From Mytilus californianus (Eukaryota > Mollusca > Bivalvia > Mytilida > Mytilidae), in the NCBI RefSeq assembly GCF_021869535.1, contig NW_026262712.1, forward strand, positions 48,156,884-48,220,883: a stretch of DNA of 64,000 nucleotides, in the 5' to 3' direction. Positions 48,661-60,052 of the stretch are shown one piece after another. The stretch's first letter is position 1, and every line of letters starts with the position of its first letter. Under the pieces are notes generated by a model. The model was not told where the DNA came from and searched no databases. It was given only the letters and a program-made list of their open reading frames with translations. Position numbers and translations under genes: made by a program.

Positions 48661-49745
48661 GATGTAACACCATTAATTCGGGTCTGAATGAAACATACCA
48701 GAAAGCAGTACATATTTAAAACAAAATAGTTCCTACGCACGGGTGTAATTTTTAAATTAAATATGTAGAATATTTTGATTATATTGGTATCTAATGAAAG
48801 CTGAATGATTGGTGATCATTGTAGAACTCTTTTTGACTCTATAATTTTAATAACAAAAATATGTATGAAATTCAAAAATCAGGGTACATTTTGCCAGATT
48901 CTCAGATCTGAAGTTCCTTTTTTGGTACTTCAAAAGTTCCCGGAACCAGTACTCTCTTATATGCAATTACAAGTATGTGGATTTTTTCAGTACAAGACAA
49001 CACAATGTGTTGCTTTGACAATGAATGTCATTTTATTCTAATTAAAGACAAAGAGCTGTAACTGCTTGAAACTGAGAAATATAACTTAGATATCAATTGT
49101 ACGATGAATTAGTGGTGTTCCTCCATGAATAATTGTCATATTAACAATCATACCAGATCTCATGGATACGTCATTATATGTAAATTCACGTTTCAAAAAA
49201 TTAAAAAATCATTCGAAATACTATTTGTGTTCTATTCCATTGCTTAATTGACCATAATCATATTAGGAACAACTTTGGGGATTTTTGGTTTTTAAGTCCT
49301 TGCCATTTCTTTTTTATGTTGCTTTTAAATGGTTTGATTTGAGCGCCACTTCTGAGTGTTATGAAGACAAAATGCCTGCCTGGTGTTAAATTTAAATAGT
49401 AGTTAAATCCTTTATGAGTTGTTTTTAATAGAAGGAAGAACTTAAACCTATCGGTTGAGAGATTATATATTGTGCATATAACCCTAATCATGCTGGACAC
49501 CTTTAAAATTTTGATTTGTGCATTTCAGTCGTTCTTCTCGGTATCCTGGCTTTAGTAATTATTAGTTAAAAGTGGATTTAAGTCAGTAAAATCAGCAACA
49601 GTAAAATAAGTTGTGATAATCATAGATAACAGACAGTGTAATACGAATCAAACGTAGACAAAACAAACAATGACTAAAAATTAATAGAAACTTCCAGGCA
49701 TTGTGTATGGTGTTATTCTTATGAAATGTACAATTTATCTCGTAA
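48661..49745. other. Non-coding, nothing recognised
   Basis: Frames at 48805-49041 (+) and 49258-49500 (-) are unsupported by domains or paralogous copies. Confidence 0.45.
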
Positions 49746-50097
49746 ATTGGTCGTTACAAAACTCTCTTTAACTTGGTATTATATCCCTTCGTCCAATGGA
49801 ATCCTAATGAGGTTTTCCAATTAATTCTTCTGAAATCAATTAATTAGATTCTATAACAACACTTTGCGTTTGTTTTTTGTTAAATAGTTTTTTTTTCAAT
49901 ATTTGAACAGATAACTTTGCAGACATAAAATTGGTACCGTGCACTTTTGATAATAACGTTTTCTTTTCAAGCATAATAATATCGGAGTTTAATCAGGTTA
50001 TTATATACTTAGTAGTAAATACAGATAAATTGTATGTGTAATACAATCATTGGAAAGCGTGCTGTATCAGCCACCTGTGATGATATCGATATCAGCA

Positions 50098-50264
50098 CGG
50101 TTGCAAAGGCTTTATCACACCTTTAATCTGTATGACGTCACGTCATCGATTACAGTCACTGTTGCAAAGACTTTATCAAACCAATAATCTGTATGACGTC
50201 ATGTCAAACCTATAATCTGTATGACGTCATTTCAAACCTCCTTACCTGTATGACGTCATGTCAC
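50098..50264 (+). repeat. Nested tandem repeat with four palindromic TGACGTCA (CRE-type) sites
   Basis: TGACGTCA occurs at 50133-50140, 50194-50201, 50222-50229 and 50251-50258, each after CTGTA. The first two lie in a 61-bp repeat starting GTTGCAAAG.CTTTATCA; the last three follow a 28/29-bp unit AATCTGTATGACGTCAT. This is the consensus CREB/ATF site; whether it functions here is unknown. Confidence 0.8.
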
Positions 50265-50310
50265 ATAAAAAAAAACATCTACGTGAGGTATATGTATATA
50301 ATAAAGTGTA

Positions 50311-50440
50311 TATGATATGGCTTTTCAATATCACACACCGTATCAACCCTCAACCAATATAATCCCTCGAGCAGAGCTCTATTGATAATATTGGTGTCTC
50401 GGGTTGATACGGATGTGATATTGAAAAAGCCATATGATAT
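50311..50440. repeat. Foldback, arms of about 40 bp
   Basis: The left arm ATATGGCTTTTCAATATCAC then CACCGTATCAACCCT pairs with the right arm, which on + reads GGGTTGATACGGATGTGATA then TTGAAAAAGCCATAT. Weaker inner pairing is CCAATAT with ATATTGG. Confidence 0.8.
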
Positions 50441-52579
50441 TCTCTATGTATTACATTGACGAACACATTATTACTGAGCGTCAGAAATGAACCAACAGCA
50501 ATGACAACTTACCTAGCTTACTAGGTAGCAAGCACATTTAAACCATGCTTTGATAATTATGTGCCGTCTATTATATTTTTTGCCAAGTAAATGGACATTC
50601 TATTGGTAGTTATTTACTTGTAGGACTTTTGGTTTCAAAAGGCAAAAGAGATATGTTGTGCAAACGTGAACATTGGTTTGATACGGCAACCAAAGAAGCT
50701 GAACTGCGCCAAAAGACTTTCTTTGCTGTTTCTTCGTCTGCTAGTTTGTTAGGGGTCGGTGTGATTTATACTATTATACTGTACGATATGTATGTTGATT
50801 CCTTTCAATCTATATATGTACATATATTATGTATCGCAAATTATTTGATAAACGGACATGTATGACCCCAATTTGATAACTATACAAGTTGTTTGAGGAT
50901 TACTATTGTATGGCATGACCGCAATCAACGAATTATATGATTCATTGTTCATTGTTCCGAGTAACCACATATATAACTGTACTATTACCTCCGGTTTTTG
51001 TTAGGGTTCATGCTGTTTAGTCTTAAGTTTTCTATGTTGTGTTTTGTGTACTGCTTGCTGTTTGTCATTTGTTGTTTTAAGTTTTTTGCCAAAGCATTGT
51101 CAGTTTGAAAATCCCTTTGATTTCATTCGCCGTTTCTTTAAAAAATCGTTTAACATCATTACAGTAGTTAGGACTCATTTTCCCAATAATCCTTCGTTAG
51201 ATATGCCAGAAGTTGTGATAATAGTTCTTTCAATATTTGTGAGCATTAAACATAATGGTGTAGAAACAAAATAACAAAACTCGGCATTTAGTAATATATC
51301 ACCCTGATATTCATATTAGAATTCGGCGTTTCAATAGGTTTAGTCCAAAGCAACGACTACTGCTCAGATAGTACCCGTTGTGATTAACTTTTAATTCCGC
51401 TGTGGTACCGACTGAGTAGTATTAGTATCTAACTTGGAAAGGTAAAATTGTTTGTAACTTTGAACGTCAGTTCTCTATTTTCCTCAATTTACTGAAATTG
51501 CCAAATACAATGTAACCTGAAATACAACAACAGCAGACATAAAACTGTATCAACAATATATTTTATTATTGATTGTGTGTTACATTTTTATAATCTTACT
51601 AGCATTAATGTATATCATGTATATTGTAATGTATTTCTTCTTTTTTCTGGTTCTAACACAATAAACGAAAGACGTTTTATGTAAGAAATAAAGGCTAAGA
51701 ATAAATTCCGTGACATTTGAAATATTTATGATATGGCATGAAACAAATATACTAAGAAGGGGCGTATTATTGCGAAAAGATTTTTGCATCAATGTTACAA
51801 TAAAGATGAACTTTTTCGGTGCCTTATTCATTTTTTAATTTATTAAGCTGAAAATGTATTTGAAAAATATGTTTTCTTAAATCTGAATTATAATTGCTTT
51901 TATTTTTTACATGTACACACACGTGTACAGTAAATTAAATGACCTTCAAACTGGACACTGGACAAGTCCATATTATTTTCCATCAATGAAACTAAAGGTA
52001 TGAAAGGTAAGAATCGCCATGCTTATAGTTTCTCAACATTTTCCACCTATAGAGTGGATAAATTATTTTTTGATAGCCTATTCCCGGGAAAAAAGGAGAA
52101 TTTACAAATCATACGTTTTATTCCATTAAACAAGTCATTTTTCGAAGAGAAATGCCGAAATACATTTTACGCACGGCTACGGCAGGTGAAATTATTGTTT
52201 ATCTTTACAAAAAAAAAAACAATTGTCATTTTAATGTTATCATTACAATTAAACCCAAAAAAAAGAAGTCAGTAAATGAAGTCAAAATATGTCCAATATG
52301 CATATGTTTGGACATCAAAATTCAAAGCGATCGTTTAAAGGTCAATTCCGTCTACCTCACAAAATCTTGTTATGCACTATAGCGTGAAATGATTTTATCG
52401 AAATATAACTAGGCTGTTGGGTCATTCTCTCAATTCATTAGACATCAGTTCCTATCTATCATTTTGTCACAAAACCAATGACATCCACAAATTATATTTG
52501 TTTCATCTAGTTACATGTTACGATTCGTTGAAAACATTAAGGACATTGTTGTATATACAGCTGGGATCAGCTATAGTAT

Positions 52580-52780
52580 TCTCTCTATAGAACTGTCAGA
52601 ATAATATGTCATAAGAACAGTTCTAAATATGTCTAAAACGATTTCTATCCTAGTACTTGTTACGTAGACTATCAGAGTTTGTTCTAGGGTAGAACTATCC
52701 AAAAACAACATAGCGGAAGAACTGTAAAGATCAGTTCTACGGTAGAACTGTCAGAATATGTTATTGGGTAGAACAATTTC
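52580..52780 (+). repeat. Decayed minisatellite with GTAGAACTGTCAGAATATGT motif
   Basis: Variants of TAGAACTGTCAGAATA occur near 52590 and 52745, with AGGGTAGAACTATCC, GAAGAACTGTAAAG and GGGTAGAACAATT between and after. GTTCTA-containing pieces are also inverted, so part can fold. Absent from the other Z copies. Confidence 0.6.
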
Positions 52781-53689
52781 GTATGACGTACATTAGAGCC
52801 TCTTTTATGGGCAGTAAGGTAGATTTTCCCCGTAATTCATATTTTAGATAAACAATTACAGTCTTGTTTTATGTTGAATTTTTTTTTTATTTCTTTATGT
52901 TTTATTTGATTTTTTATTAAAACTTTTTTTTGTATATCATAATTTTCAAGGTGTGAGGAAATGTTATTTTACATATTCCGTATTTATTTTTAACAAATAC
53001 AATTTATATTTTCCCATTAGAAATACAATTACACAGGTTGATGAGCACTTTGGGGATATTATAAGTAAAATATATGGAGTACACAATGACCTAATCATTT
53101 TCTTTAGGAGTGTTTTATAGCCAAGGATACCTGATATTTACAATCCTTTATATTGATACGTATACAATTTTATTTTGTTAATTTTTTGCGCGCGCTGATA
53201 TCAACAACTGTTCATAAAGCTATAGAATATTAAAAACAAAATAACAATTTAAAAAAGAATTCCCTAAGGCAAGTTATTAAAGTAATTTACATTGAAAATT
53301 ACCGACGTTCAATCGGTTCAGTACAGTATTATACCCGTACTCTTAGCGAAGTTTATTTTATACTAATTGATACATTTCCTGTCTTTTTGTTCATTTACGT
53401 GTTACGTCTGCTCAAAGCTGGAAGCTATAGAGACACTTTAATTTGATTTAGATGAACATTTTGTCAAACCAGCATCCATATACTGTGAAACTTATTTCCA
53501 AAAAAAACAATCACCACTATTACATTTTTGCAAGAAAACTGTAAATTGTAACATACTGAAGGATATCGCATATACTTTAATTTTTTCCATATCTCCTTCC
53601 AGGTCTGGGTAATTAGTATGATGAATGTGTTCAAATGTAAATAAAATAGAGATTGCATGTTAGTTACGTAAGCGCGTCACTGTTTTTGA

Positions 53690-54145
53690 TATCCTGTAGT
53701 GTTTTTTTCGGTGATGGAATATGTTCGTTGTTGTTCTGTGGTTTGCATGTTGTGTCGACTATTATATTATTTGTTTGTGCGTTTCTCTGTTATGAATGTT
53801 CTTGCGTGTGTTTGTGCTGTATTTCTGTCACGTCATGATTTAGCGATATTTTTTAACATTGTCATAAAGCGGGTGGCTTGGCATGCCATGAAACCAGGTT
53901 CAATCCACCATTTTTTCTTAAATTCCATTCCTGTACCAAGTCATGAATATGGCAGTTGTTATCAAATAGTTCGTTTCTATGTGTGTTGGCGTTTGTTTTT
54001 GTAACACTTCCGGTTGTTCCTTTGTTTTCCTCTTATAGTTGATGTGTTTCCCTCGGTTTTGGTTTGTAACCCGGATTTGTTTTCTTTCAATAGATTTATG
54101 ACTTATGAACACCGGTATACTACTGTTGCCTTTATTTAGACCTTA
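53690..54145 (+). mobile_element. Dispersed repeat D4 insertion in Z copy C
   Basis: GGTGGCTTGGCATGCCATGA, AATCCACCATTTTTTC, GTACCAAGTCATGAATATGG, TTCCCTCGGTTTTGGTTTGT, CCGGTATACTACTGTTGCCT. Copies A and B at this place have the TGTGTTCTGGCATAC block instead, so the insertion came with a small deletion. Confidence 0.7.
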
Positions 54146-54429
54146 GACAAACGCCTACAGTAAAATTAAGCTTCCATCAATTTTTTTTTTTTTTTTTTTT
54201 GTCTACAATAATAAATACATCGCTATGTAAAACAATGTTTTACATCATTCAATAGATACCTATTCGATATTTATTTAGTATTTGCAATTTTCATTGTTAC
54301 AATGTAAATCAATATCTTGCTTTCAAGTAATATTTGCGAATATATGCGCCATAAAAATTGATATAACTTTGAAAATATCGTTTACGGATATATTTTTTAC
54401 AAGCTCCAAGAAATACTTAACAAATCGAA

Positions 54430-55250
54430 CAAATGAATTAACATTTTAATTGCTGGTAAGGGCATACTGTTCTGAATATACACATAACACAATTTTATAA
54501 ACACAATTGAAACACATTCTTATTCACTAATGAAAATTAATAGTTCTATGAAATACAGTAAAATACCTTTTGCGCCACAAGTTATCTATATTGTTTAACA
54601 CGTGTTTAATAACTACCATTTTCATCATTTCTTGCATGGGCCAAATATCAGCTCTGATCATTCCTCCTCTTCATTCTTCAATGAGTTTGAATATTTCTTT
54701 GGTATATTTTCCCCTTCTTTTTTAAAAGGAGGTGACACCATCCGATAAAACAAAATTGAGGAACAATGTACACATTTGTAAATCATATTTTTCCTTAACG
54801 CTTCCACATGCAAAGATTACCTTATGTGGATTTTGCTAGTCTTTTTCTTGTGTATGTTTTGGTTATATAGCTACTCCCATTTTGAAGTCTTATACATCCT
54901 TTGTGATAAAATGCATTGAACAATGTTTGAATGAAAATGGTGTCGAAACGGATATAAAAGTAAAGATCGTATTAGTTTTCTAATCTTCTTCGTGCCATTC
55001 AGATATACTTCTCTTTTTACTTGGATGTTAAGTCAAGATATGATAATACTTTATTGCATCTGTGGTATTGTATGTTTCAATTACAATGGGATGGATCAAC
55101 ATAGAAAACGAACTTGGAATAATTAATTGAGATGTCAGCATATATGTAGCAAGACGTGATATATACCCTGTAATCGCTTTTTGTGTCATTGATTGATGTT
55201 CAAAATAACACTGAAATCAAAGTTTTCGAGGCTTTCATATCCATCAATTG
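54430..55250. other. Module Z interior, no gene seen
   Basis: Paralogous to 35680-36120; stop-dense in all frames. Confidence 0.5.
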
Positions 55251-56938
55251 TTACCATTGTGATAAAAAAAAAGGAGAAAAAGGCAGCACTTACCACTGGA
55301 CAATACAAAACTACTGAAGTCGAAGAAAACTCGACAACACAATTTAAAAAAAAACTAAATATCTCGAAAGGACAAATAAAAGATGTTAGTTTCCAAAACA
55401 CTTCATAGAAAAGTAACAACTTATCAACAAAACCCAAGGCTGTTCTCGGTGATCCGTAATGGTAAGTTGATTCTGCCTCACATGAGGCACCCGTTGTTGC
55501 TAATGACATGTACAAATTCGTTGATAATTCTCACTCGGTTATGTTACAAAAGCGAGAACAAGGACATGATTGTTGCAACTACATTTGAAACATATCTCTG
55601 GTTATCTGTGACACACAGATATTGCATACGGTCAATTAAATCATGATCGAGTCTACAAAACTTTCGAATGGATGACTTTAAAAGATCACGGAAATCATTA
55701 TAAGAAACGCACACACTGAACTATCCTGATAGGTAAAAGATATATCCACTTATGCAAACGCTGATGCAATGTGGCTATGAGACATAGAAAGTTCTCAATA
55801 TGAAAGCTGAAATCATCCCATTTGTGAAATAGTAAAATGCTTAACTGACCCTCAATGTAAATGCTCATTTGAAAGTCAAGATATAAAAAAAAGACTTAAT
55901 TGTAACTGAGATATCCGTTATTTCAAGTTTGATAGGATAGATGCATTCAACAGAGTCCTCAAACGTTCATTATAAGTCTTTGACATATAATAACATCACC
56001 GAGGACACACTATTTGTTACGCTACGGTTACAAGGCTGACTTGTAATGGTTATGGCTTCTCTGTACGTGATCGTTTTTCTGCTGTTTTTATATTTGCCTT
56101 CCTTGGTTGTGGCTAAGAAGATACCTTTTGATGTAGTTTCCAAAACAAACAAAAACGTGCTACGCCCTTAGTGTTTTATCTAGAACTAAATAAGGGCATG
56201 GTAATTTTTTCACAAAAAAGGCACTTTGCGCGTCGACTAAACCAAATAGGGCACATAAATAAAATAGTAATTTACACATATTCAGGGCTCACACTACTTC
56301 AGAATCATAGCGAGAAGTGGCTTCTCTCTTTGAAACTGATAGTGAGATGTGGTGAGATTTGAAATAGAAGTGCTCGTTCACTCGAGGCCCTACAGTGTTT
56401 GTTTTTTTACTATTATAAAAAAGGCCATATGTACATGTATCTTTTTTTATATATTGTTCAATTCATACCTGGGTATAAAATTAACGTAACAGTTTAAATT
56501 CAAAGTTGTTTAAGTTTATCATATTTAGTTGCACAATTATATAAGTCCTCTTGTCAGAAACTACCAACTAAATATCTAACACTAATAAAAAAAAAAATAT
56601 TCTATATCAAAAATAAAAAGAAATAAAAAAAACTACTCTGTTGTCATGATTATGAAATTCAGTGTTTCTCATTAAAAAGATATATAAATTTAACAAAGTT
56701 AAGCTGGGAAATAATATAATGATATTAGTATAATAGTTCCAGAGTTGAGCAACTTTAATAAATAAATTGAAACAATAGAAAATGAAAGGATATGTAGTAA
56801 ATGTACATGGGACAAAATCGTACACAATACATAGAAAACATAGAAAATTATTAATGAACGGGGCTTTTATTCCTGTTCTTCATCTTGACAGTTGATGTAT
56901 ATACATGGAAATATATACATTAATCAAGTAGATCTATC

Positions 56939-57163
56939 CTAAAGTATGTTAATGCGTGTGGAATGCGTAATTTTTCCTTTTGGGATCAATATTCTTCTGT
57001 CAGCTGTGCCAATCATTCGTCCGTAGTCATTATCGTAAGAATCTGGATTTCGTTCATAGCTGGTCCGTTTCCGATGAATCCCGACTCCGATCCGTAGTTC
57101 GTACACATATTTCAATGGCGGACGAAGAAAACTTACAAAAATAAACGATGTCTGGCACGCAAT
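56939..57163 (-). CDS. Exon-like open frame inside the 1.3 kb TIR element
   Basis: On the minus strand the acceptor-like TTCCTTTCCAG (57174-57164) is followed by 74 open codons to TAG at 56941-56939. Segments read LRPPLKYVYELRIGVGIHRK, then NPDSYDNDYGRMIGTADRR and ILIPKGKI. The region is far richer in G, C and CpG than its surroundings. It lacks an ATG near the start, as an internal or terminal exon would. It may be a captured host exon or a transposase remnant. The opposite strand also has shorter open frames (57149-57280 and about 56964-57095), so the coding strand is not settled. No family recognised. Confidence 0.35.
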   Translation of the reverse strand: MACQTSFIFVSFLRPPLKYVYELRIGVGIHRKRTSYERNPDSYDNDYGRMIGTADRRILIPKGKITHSTRINIL

Positions 57164-57280
57164 CTGGAAAGGAATATAACGCTTTTAATGCAATAAATGG
57201 ATTACAAATTTACTTCAGGCAACTTTCATCACGTTCTAATGAAGTAACACACTTATTTTGCCGAAAGTTAGAATGATTTA
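57149..57280 (+). CDS. Small ORF (43 codons) in the CpG-rich part of the TIR element
   Basis: ATG at 57149 reads MSGTQSGKEYNAFNAINGLQ and ends LFCRKLE, TGA 57278-57280. Composition is protein-like and it lies just downstream of another short start (ATGGCGGACGAAGAA, 57115). It competes with the minus-strand exon reading. No family recognised. Confidence 0.22.
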
Positions 57281-57385
57281 ATGTACGCTCTCGAGTCTCG
57301 CGGAAGTGATAAAAATTGTCCTCATGAAATAACATGCAACCAACTTTAGTCAATGCTTCGTGGTAGTTCTCGTCATATTTTTCGA

Positions 57386-57443
57386 AAAAAAGGGCATGGC
57401 GTCAGGAAAAAGGGCATGGCGTCAGGAAAAAGGGCATGGCGTC
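57386..57443 (+). repeat. 20-bp tandem repeat, three copies
   Basis: AAAAAGGGCATGGCGTCAGG repeats with exact 20-bp period; the third copy ends GTCGC. An AAGGGCATGG block also occurs near the left end of the same element (56191-56201). Confidence 0.9.
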
Positions 57444-58574
57444 GCTGAATTGCTTTAGATAAAACACTAGCCATACAAAATGTGTTGTACACATTGTAAA
57501 ATTGTACAACGACATTTATTAATCATATTCTTGCTTAACGCGTGACTACAAATGTCATCAGTACTCGCTTAAATTATCGATACAGTTGTCATCATCTGGA
57601 TAAAGCTAGCTTACAGAAAGCACAAATGACATACTAATCTTCAAAGTGGAGTAGCAAGTATCTTACATTTCAACTGATTTTTTTCAAGGTTCGTGTTCCA
57701 TATTTTTTTTTTACGAAGTATTGGGTGTGCTGATGCTTGACTGTTTTGTGTAAAGTTTTTTTCGTGACTATGGTGTTGTTTGTCGTTCGTCTATTTATGA
57801 CGTTTAAAGCTAACTTTTCAAACCTTTTGGTGAGTGCCTATTGGGTCGATTTATGTTGTTTCAAAACCTAAATATGTGCTTATATTAAAGAGTTATGTAT
57901 TTTGCTGAGTTAGATCCTGCTTATTTGAAGTTGTAATCAAGTGGAATGTTCTTACAACTATGTAGTAAGGAAGTTTTAATGTAGTTTAAAAAGAAATCTG
58001 TAGAGTCGGAGAATTTGTTTTGGAAATGCTGCACGTTTATTTCTTTTGAGTTCCCGTGAATGGGCAATGCAGTTAATAATTGATCTTACATAGACATTGA
58101 TTATAAAGTATGGTTAATTAATTAAATACTAGTCATTATTTATTTGGCAGAATGCTTGATCATTGTCCCTCAGCTGATCATCATGAATAAATCATCGTTA
58201 GATACGTCCGTTAAGGAATTATGGTCTTTTAAATTTCAATCTATCAAATATTTATGTTCACCATGATTGTTCCTAGACGGGTTTAATGCAAATTGAAATA
58301 GGTGGGGTGAACATTTTATTGTATATTTGTATGAAGAAAGGACGCCAGACTTGTAATAGCAATGAAAGTATAAACATCATCTAAACTACAGACTCGAAGG
58401 AGCCTTAATTGGTCAACTAACATGTTTACATCAAATTAATACGATGCAATTTTCTGCGTTTGATATAAATTGTATGGTGCAAAATTTAAACTTGCTGATT
58501 ACTTTTTCTTGAGAGAGTTTCTGTCACTCAATCACAGCTTTCACGACAATAGATATTATGAAAATTATGATTAT

Positions 58575-58780
58575 AAAAACAAGAAGATGTGGTATAATTG
58601 CCAATAAGACAACTCTCCGCCAGAGACCAAATGACATAGAATTTTACAACTATAGGTCACCGTGCAGCCTTCCACAATGAGCAAAACCAATACCGCATCG
58701 TCAGCTATAAAAGGCCCCGAAATGACATATTTAAGAAAACAATTCAAACGAGAAAAATTACTTCACTTGTGTTTTTTAGT
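58575..58780 (-). repeat. Dispersed repeat D2, 3' part, minus orientation
   Basis: GATGTGGTATAATTGCCAAT, GACAACTCTCCGCCAGAGAC, GGTCACCGTGCAGCCTTCCA and ATAAAAGGCCCCGAAATGAC on +. Confidence 0.7.
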
Positions 58781-58984
58781 GAAATGACGAAACACATACC
58801 TATTTGTAAATCTGGTGTTGACGATCATTACAAATGATGATTAATCATCATTTATGGGCAATAACTCCTATATGGAGATACATGTATCTGACAATTTCGA
58901 CCATTCAACTTATCTGTAGATATTGATAAACGTTTCTGCTTTTTACACGTTTTTTTTTCTTTTTATATATAGTTTTCACAATAA

Positions 58985-59134
58985 ACTGAAAATGTACAGA
59001 AAGCATGTATTCTAAAATTAGCTCGCATCGCAATACTGATAACCAGTCGGACAACACTTTCAGGGACTGATGGTATACAAGTTGGGATACATAACAACTC
59101 AGTGGTAGTACAGAAAGTTAATGATTTTGATTAA
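58985..59134 (+). other. Open segment aligned with the 34-codon ORF; contains a RHIM-like core in one frame
   Basis: The frame after TAA 58982-58984 stays open for 49 codons to TAA 59132-59134. Aligned with the ORF at 38425, it has a 2-base deletion near its start and no in-frame ATG. Within it, 59069-59110 reads DGIQVGIHNNSVVV, which fits the amyloid RHIM core pattern (I/V)-Q-(I/V/L)-G-x-x-N. The other copies read GQPVVIQHSGS there and do not fit. The motif is short and could be chance. Confidence 0.2.
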
Positions 59135-59574
59135 CGTGTTCCAGGAATAACTGTTCTTAGGTATATTTAAGACAGAAAGCCGAAATATTATAAAACGTTT
59201 TATAGTAGAATTTCATAGGGTGTTGTAACCTTAGTGTTTATACTAAAATAAAGGTTATGAACTAGAAATTAACAGTGCATTCATTATTGAAATTTTACTA
59301 GTGCCTAAGCACTGGCTAACGAAAGGATGGTACACAAACATCATTAAACTACAAATCCTTTTTCCACGCTTATTTTACAATGATCTGTCAGCGCTCCTTT
59401 TTACCTTTTGGTTTAAAGACTTTTAGGGATCCACTAGTTTTGTCGTAATAATATGCATCTTCAAAAATAAAGATTGCTAATTACCAGTCTGAGAGCATAA
59501 AGTAGAAATGTTTATTTAAATAAAAAGGACAGATATTGCCGCATCAACAAGGTTAGCTTATCGTCATCTTTATC

Positions 59575-59835
59575 ACGAGAGGCCTCGGTGGCCGAGTGGC
59601 CTAAGTAGTTCATCTACAGTATCACCAACTTGTCAACCCTTAGGTTGTGAGTTCTAACCCTGCACGTGGCAGGTTTATTCGACTCAGATCTCAACTGATT
59701 AGGATAGTCAGTTTTCCAGCCGAAAGTCGACAGTTGTCTCTGCCTTTCTCCACCAATAGAAACTGGCCTCAACGATATAGCCAATAATGCTTATAGGAGG
59801 CTTTCGACACCAATAATCAATATATCAATTTTCAC
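59575..59835 (+). mobile_element. tRNA-derived SINE, best preserved copy
   Basis: A box TGGCCGAGTGG (59590-59600) is a perfect Pol III match; B-box region GGTTGTGAGTTCTAACCC. Then CTGCACGTGGCAGGTTTATT, a body with AGTCAGTTTTCCAGCCGAAA, TCTCCACCAATAGAAACTGG and an AT-rich CAATAATCAATATATCAA tail. The head resembles tRNA-Leu/Ser class sequence but is not a functional tRNA. Confidence 0.8.
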
Positions 59836-59986
59836 GAAACGACGTAATGTAAGTACTGCATGTATTGTACGTCATGTGATGACACTTCTATTAACAGAAT
59901 TCCGAAAGAGGTAAATTAATATTGAATGTTTTTATAGTTTTTTTTTATAGTTTGTATTAATTTATATCGAACATAACTTTTATCAC

Positions 59987-60052
59987 ATGGCTTCTCCGAT
60001 TATTCATAATACTGAGGGTGTTGGTCAAGTTGTTAAACAATGTGACCTATAA
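59987..60052 (+). CDS. Very small ORF conserved between module copies (21 codons)
   Basis: MASPIIHNTEGVGQVVKQCD-L then stop, with ATG and stop placed exactly as in 19122-19187. Several differences are conservative (Ile/Val). See 19122 for caveats. Confidence 0.25.
   Translation: MASPIIHNTEGVGQVVKQCDL

Larger units (their letters stand above)
50001..50450. mobile_element. Insertion of about 450 bp in Y4 with TTA at both edges
   Basis: The other Y copies read without interruption from CAGGTTTATTACATTGA into GACGTCTGA or its variants. Here the two halves are separated by about 450 bp, with TTA at 50001-50003 and again at 50451-50453. It holds the TGACGTCA repeats and a foldback. A 3-bp TTA duplication would fit PIF/Harbinger-type transposition, but I see no convincing terminal inverted repeats. 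Confidence 0.55.
49750..51180 (+). repeat. Segmental-duplication module Y, copy 4 (partial), split by an insertion
   Basis: Before the insertion: CTCTCTTTAACTTGGT, TGGTACCGTGCACTTTTGAT, ATAATAATATCGGAGTTTAA. After it: ATTACATTGACG, TTATTACTGAGCG, GAACCAACAGCAATGACAAC, ACTAGGTAGCAAGCACATTT. It leads directly into module Z copy C, the same Y-Z order as at 12.8 and 29.3 kb. Contains D5 in plus orientation (50990-51180). Confidence 0.7.
56169..57469. mobile_element. 1.3 kb DNA transposon-like element with perfect 14-bp terminal inverted repeats
   Basis: It starts TAGTGTTTTATCTA (56169-56182) and ends with its exact complement TAGATAAAACACTA (57456-57469). The flanks are GCCCT on the left and GCCAT on the right, a probable 5-bp target duplication with one change. 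Z copies B1/B2 (about 36990 and 42945) have the empty site, reading CTGCCCAACGAAATG. No transposase recognised, so it is probably non-autonomous. The TAGTG..CACTA ends are somewhat hAT-like, but the target duplication is not the usual 8 bp. Confidence 0.78.

Noticed and set aside
53699..54004. Frame sharing SCYQIVRFYVCWRLFL with 17370-17651
   Set aside because: The shared tail is D4 repeat DNA read in the same frame; the upstream parts differ and there is no start context or domain.
59580..59660. tRNA-Leu/Ser-like sequence
   Set aside because: Good A box, but no foldable acceptor or anticodon arms, and it is followed by a SINE body present in four copies.
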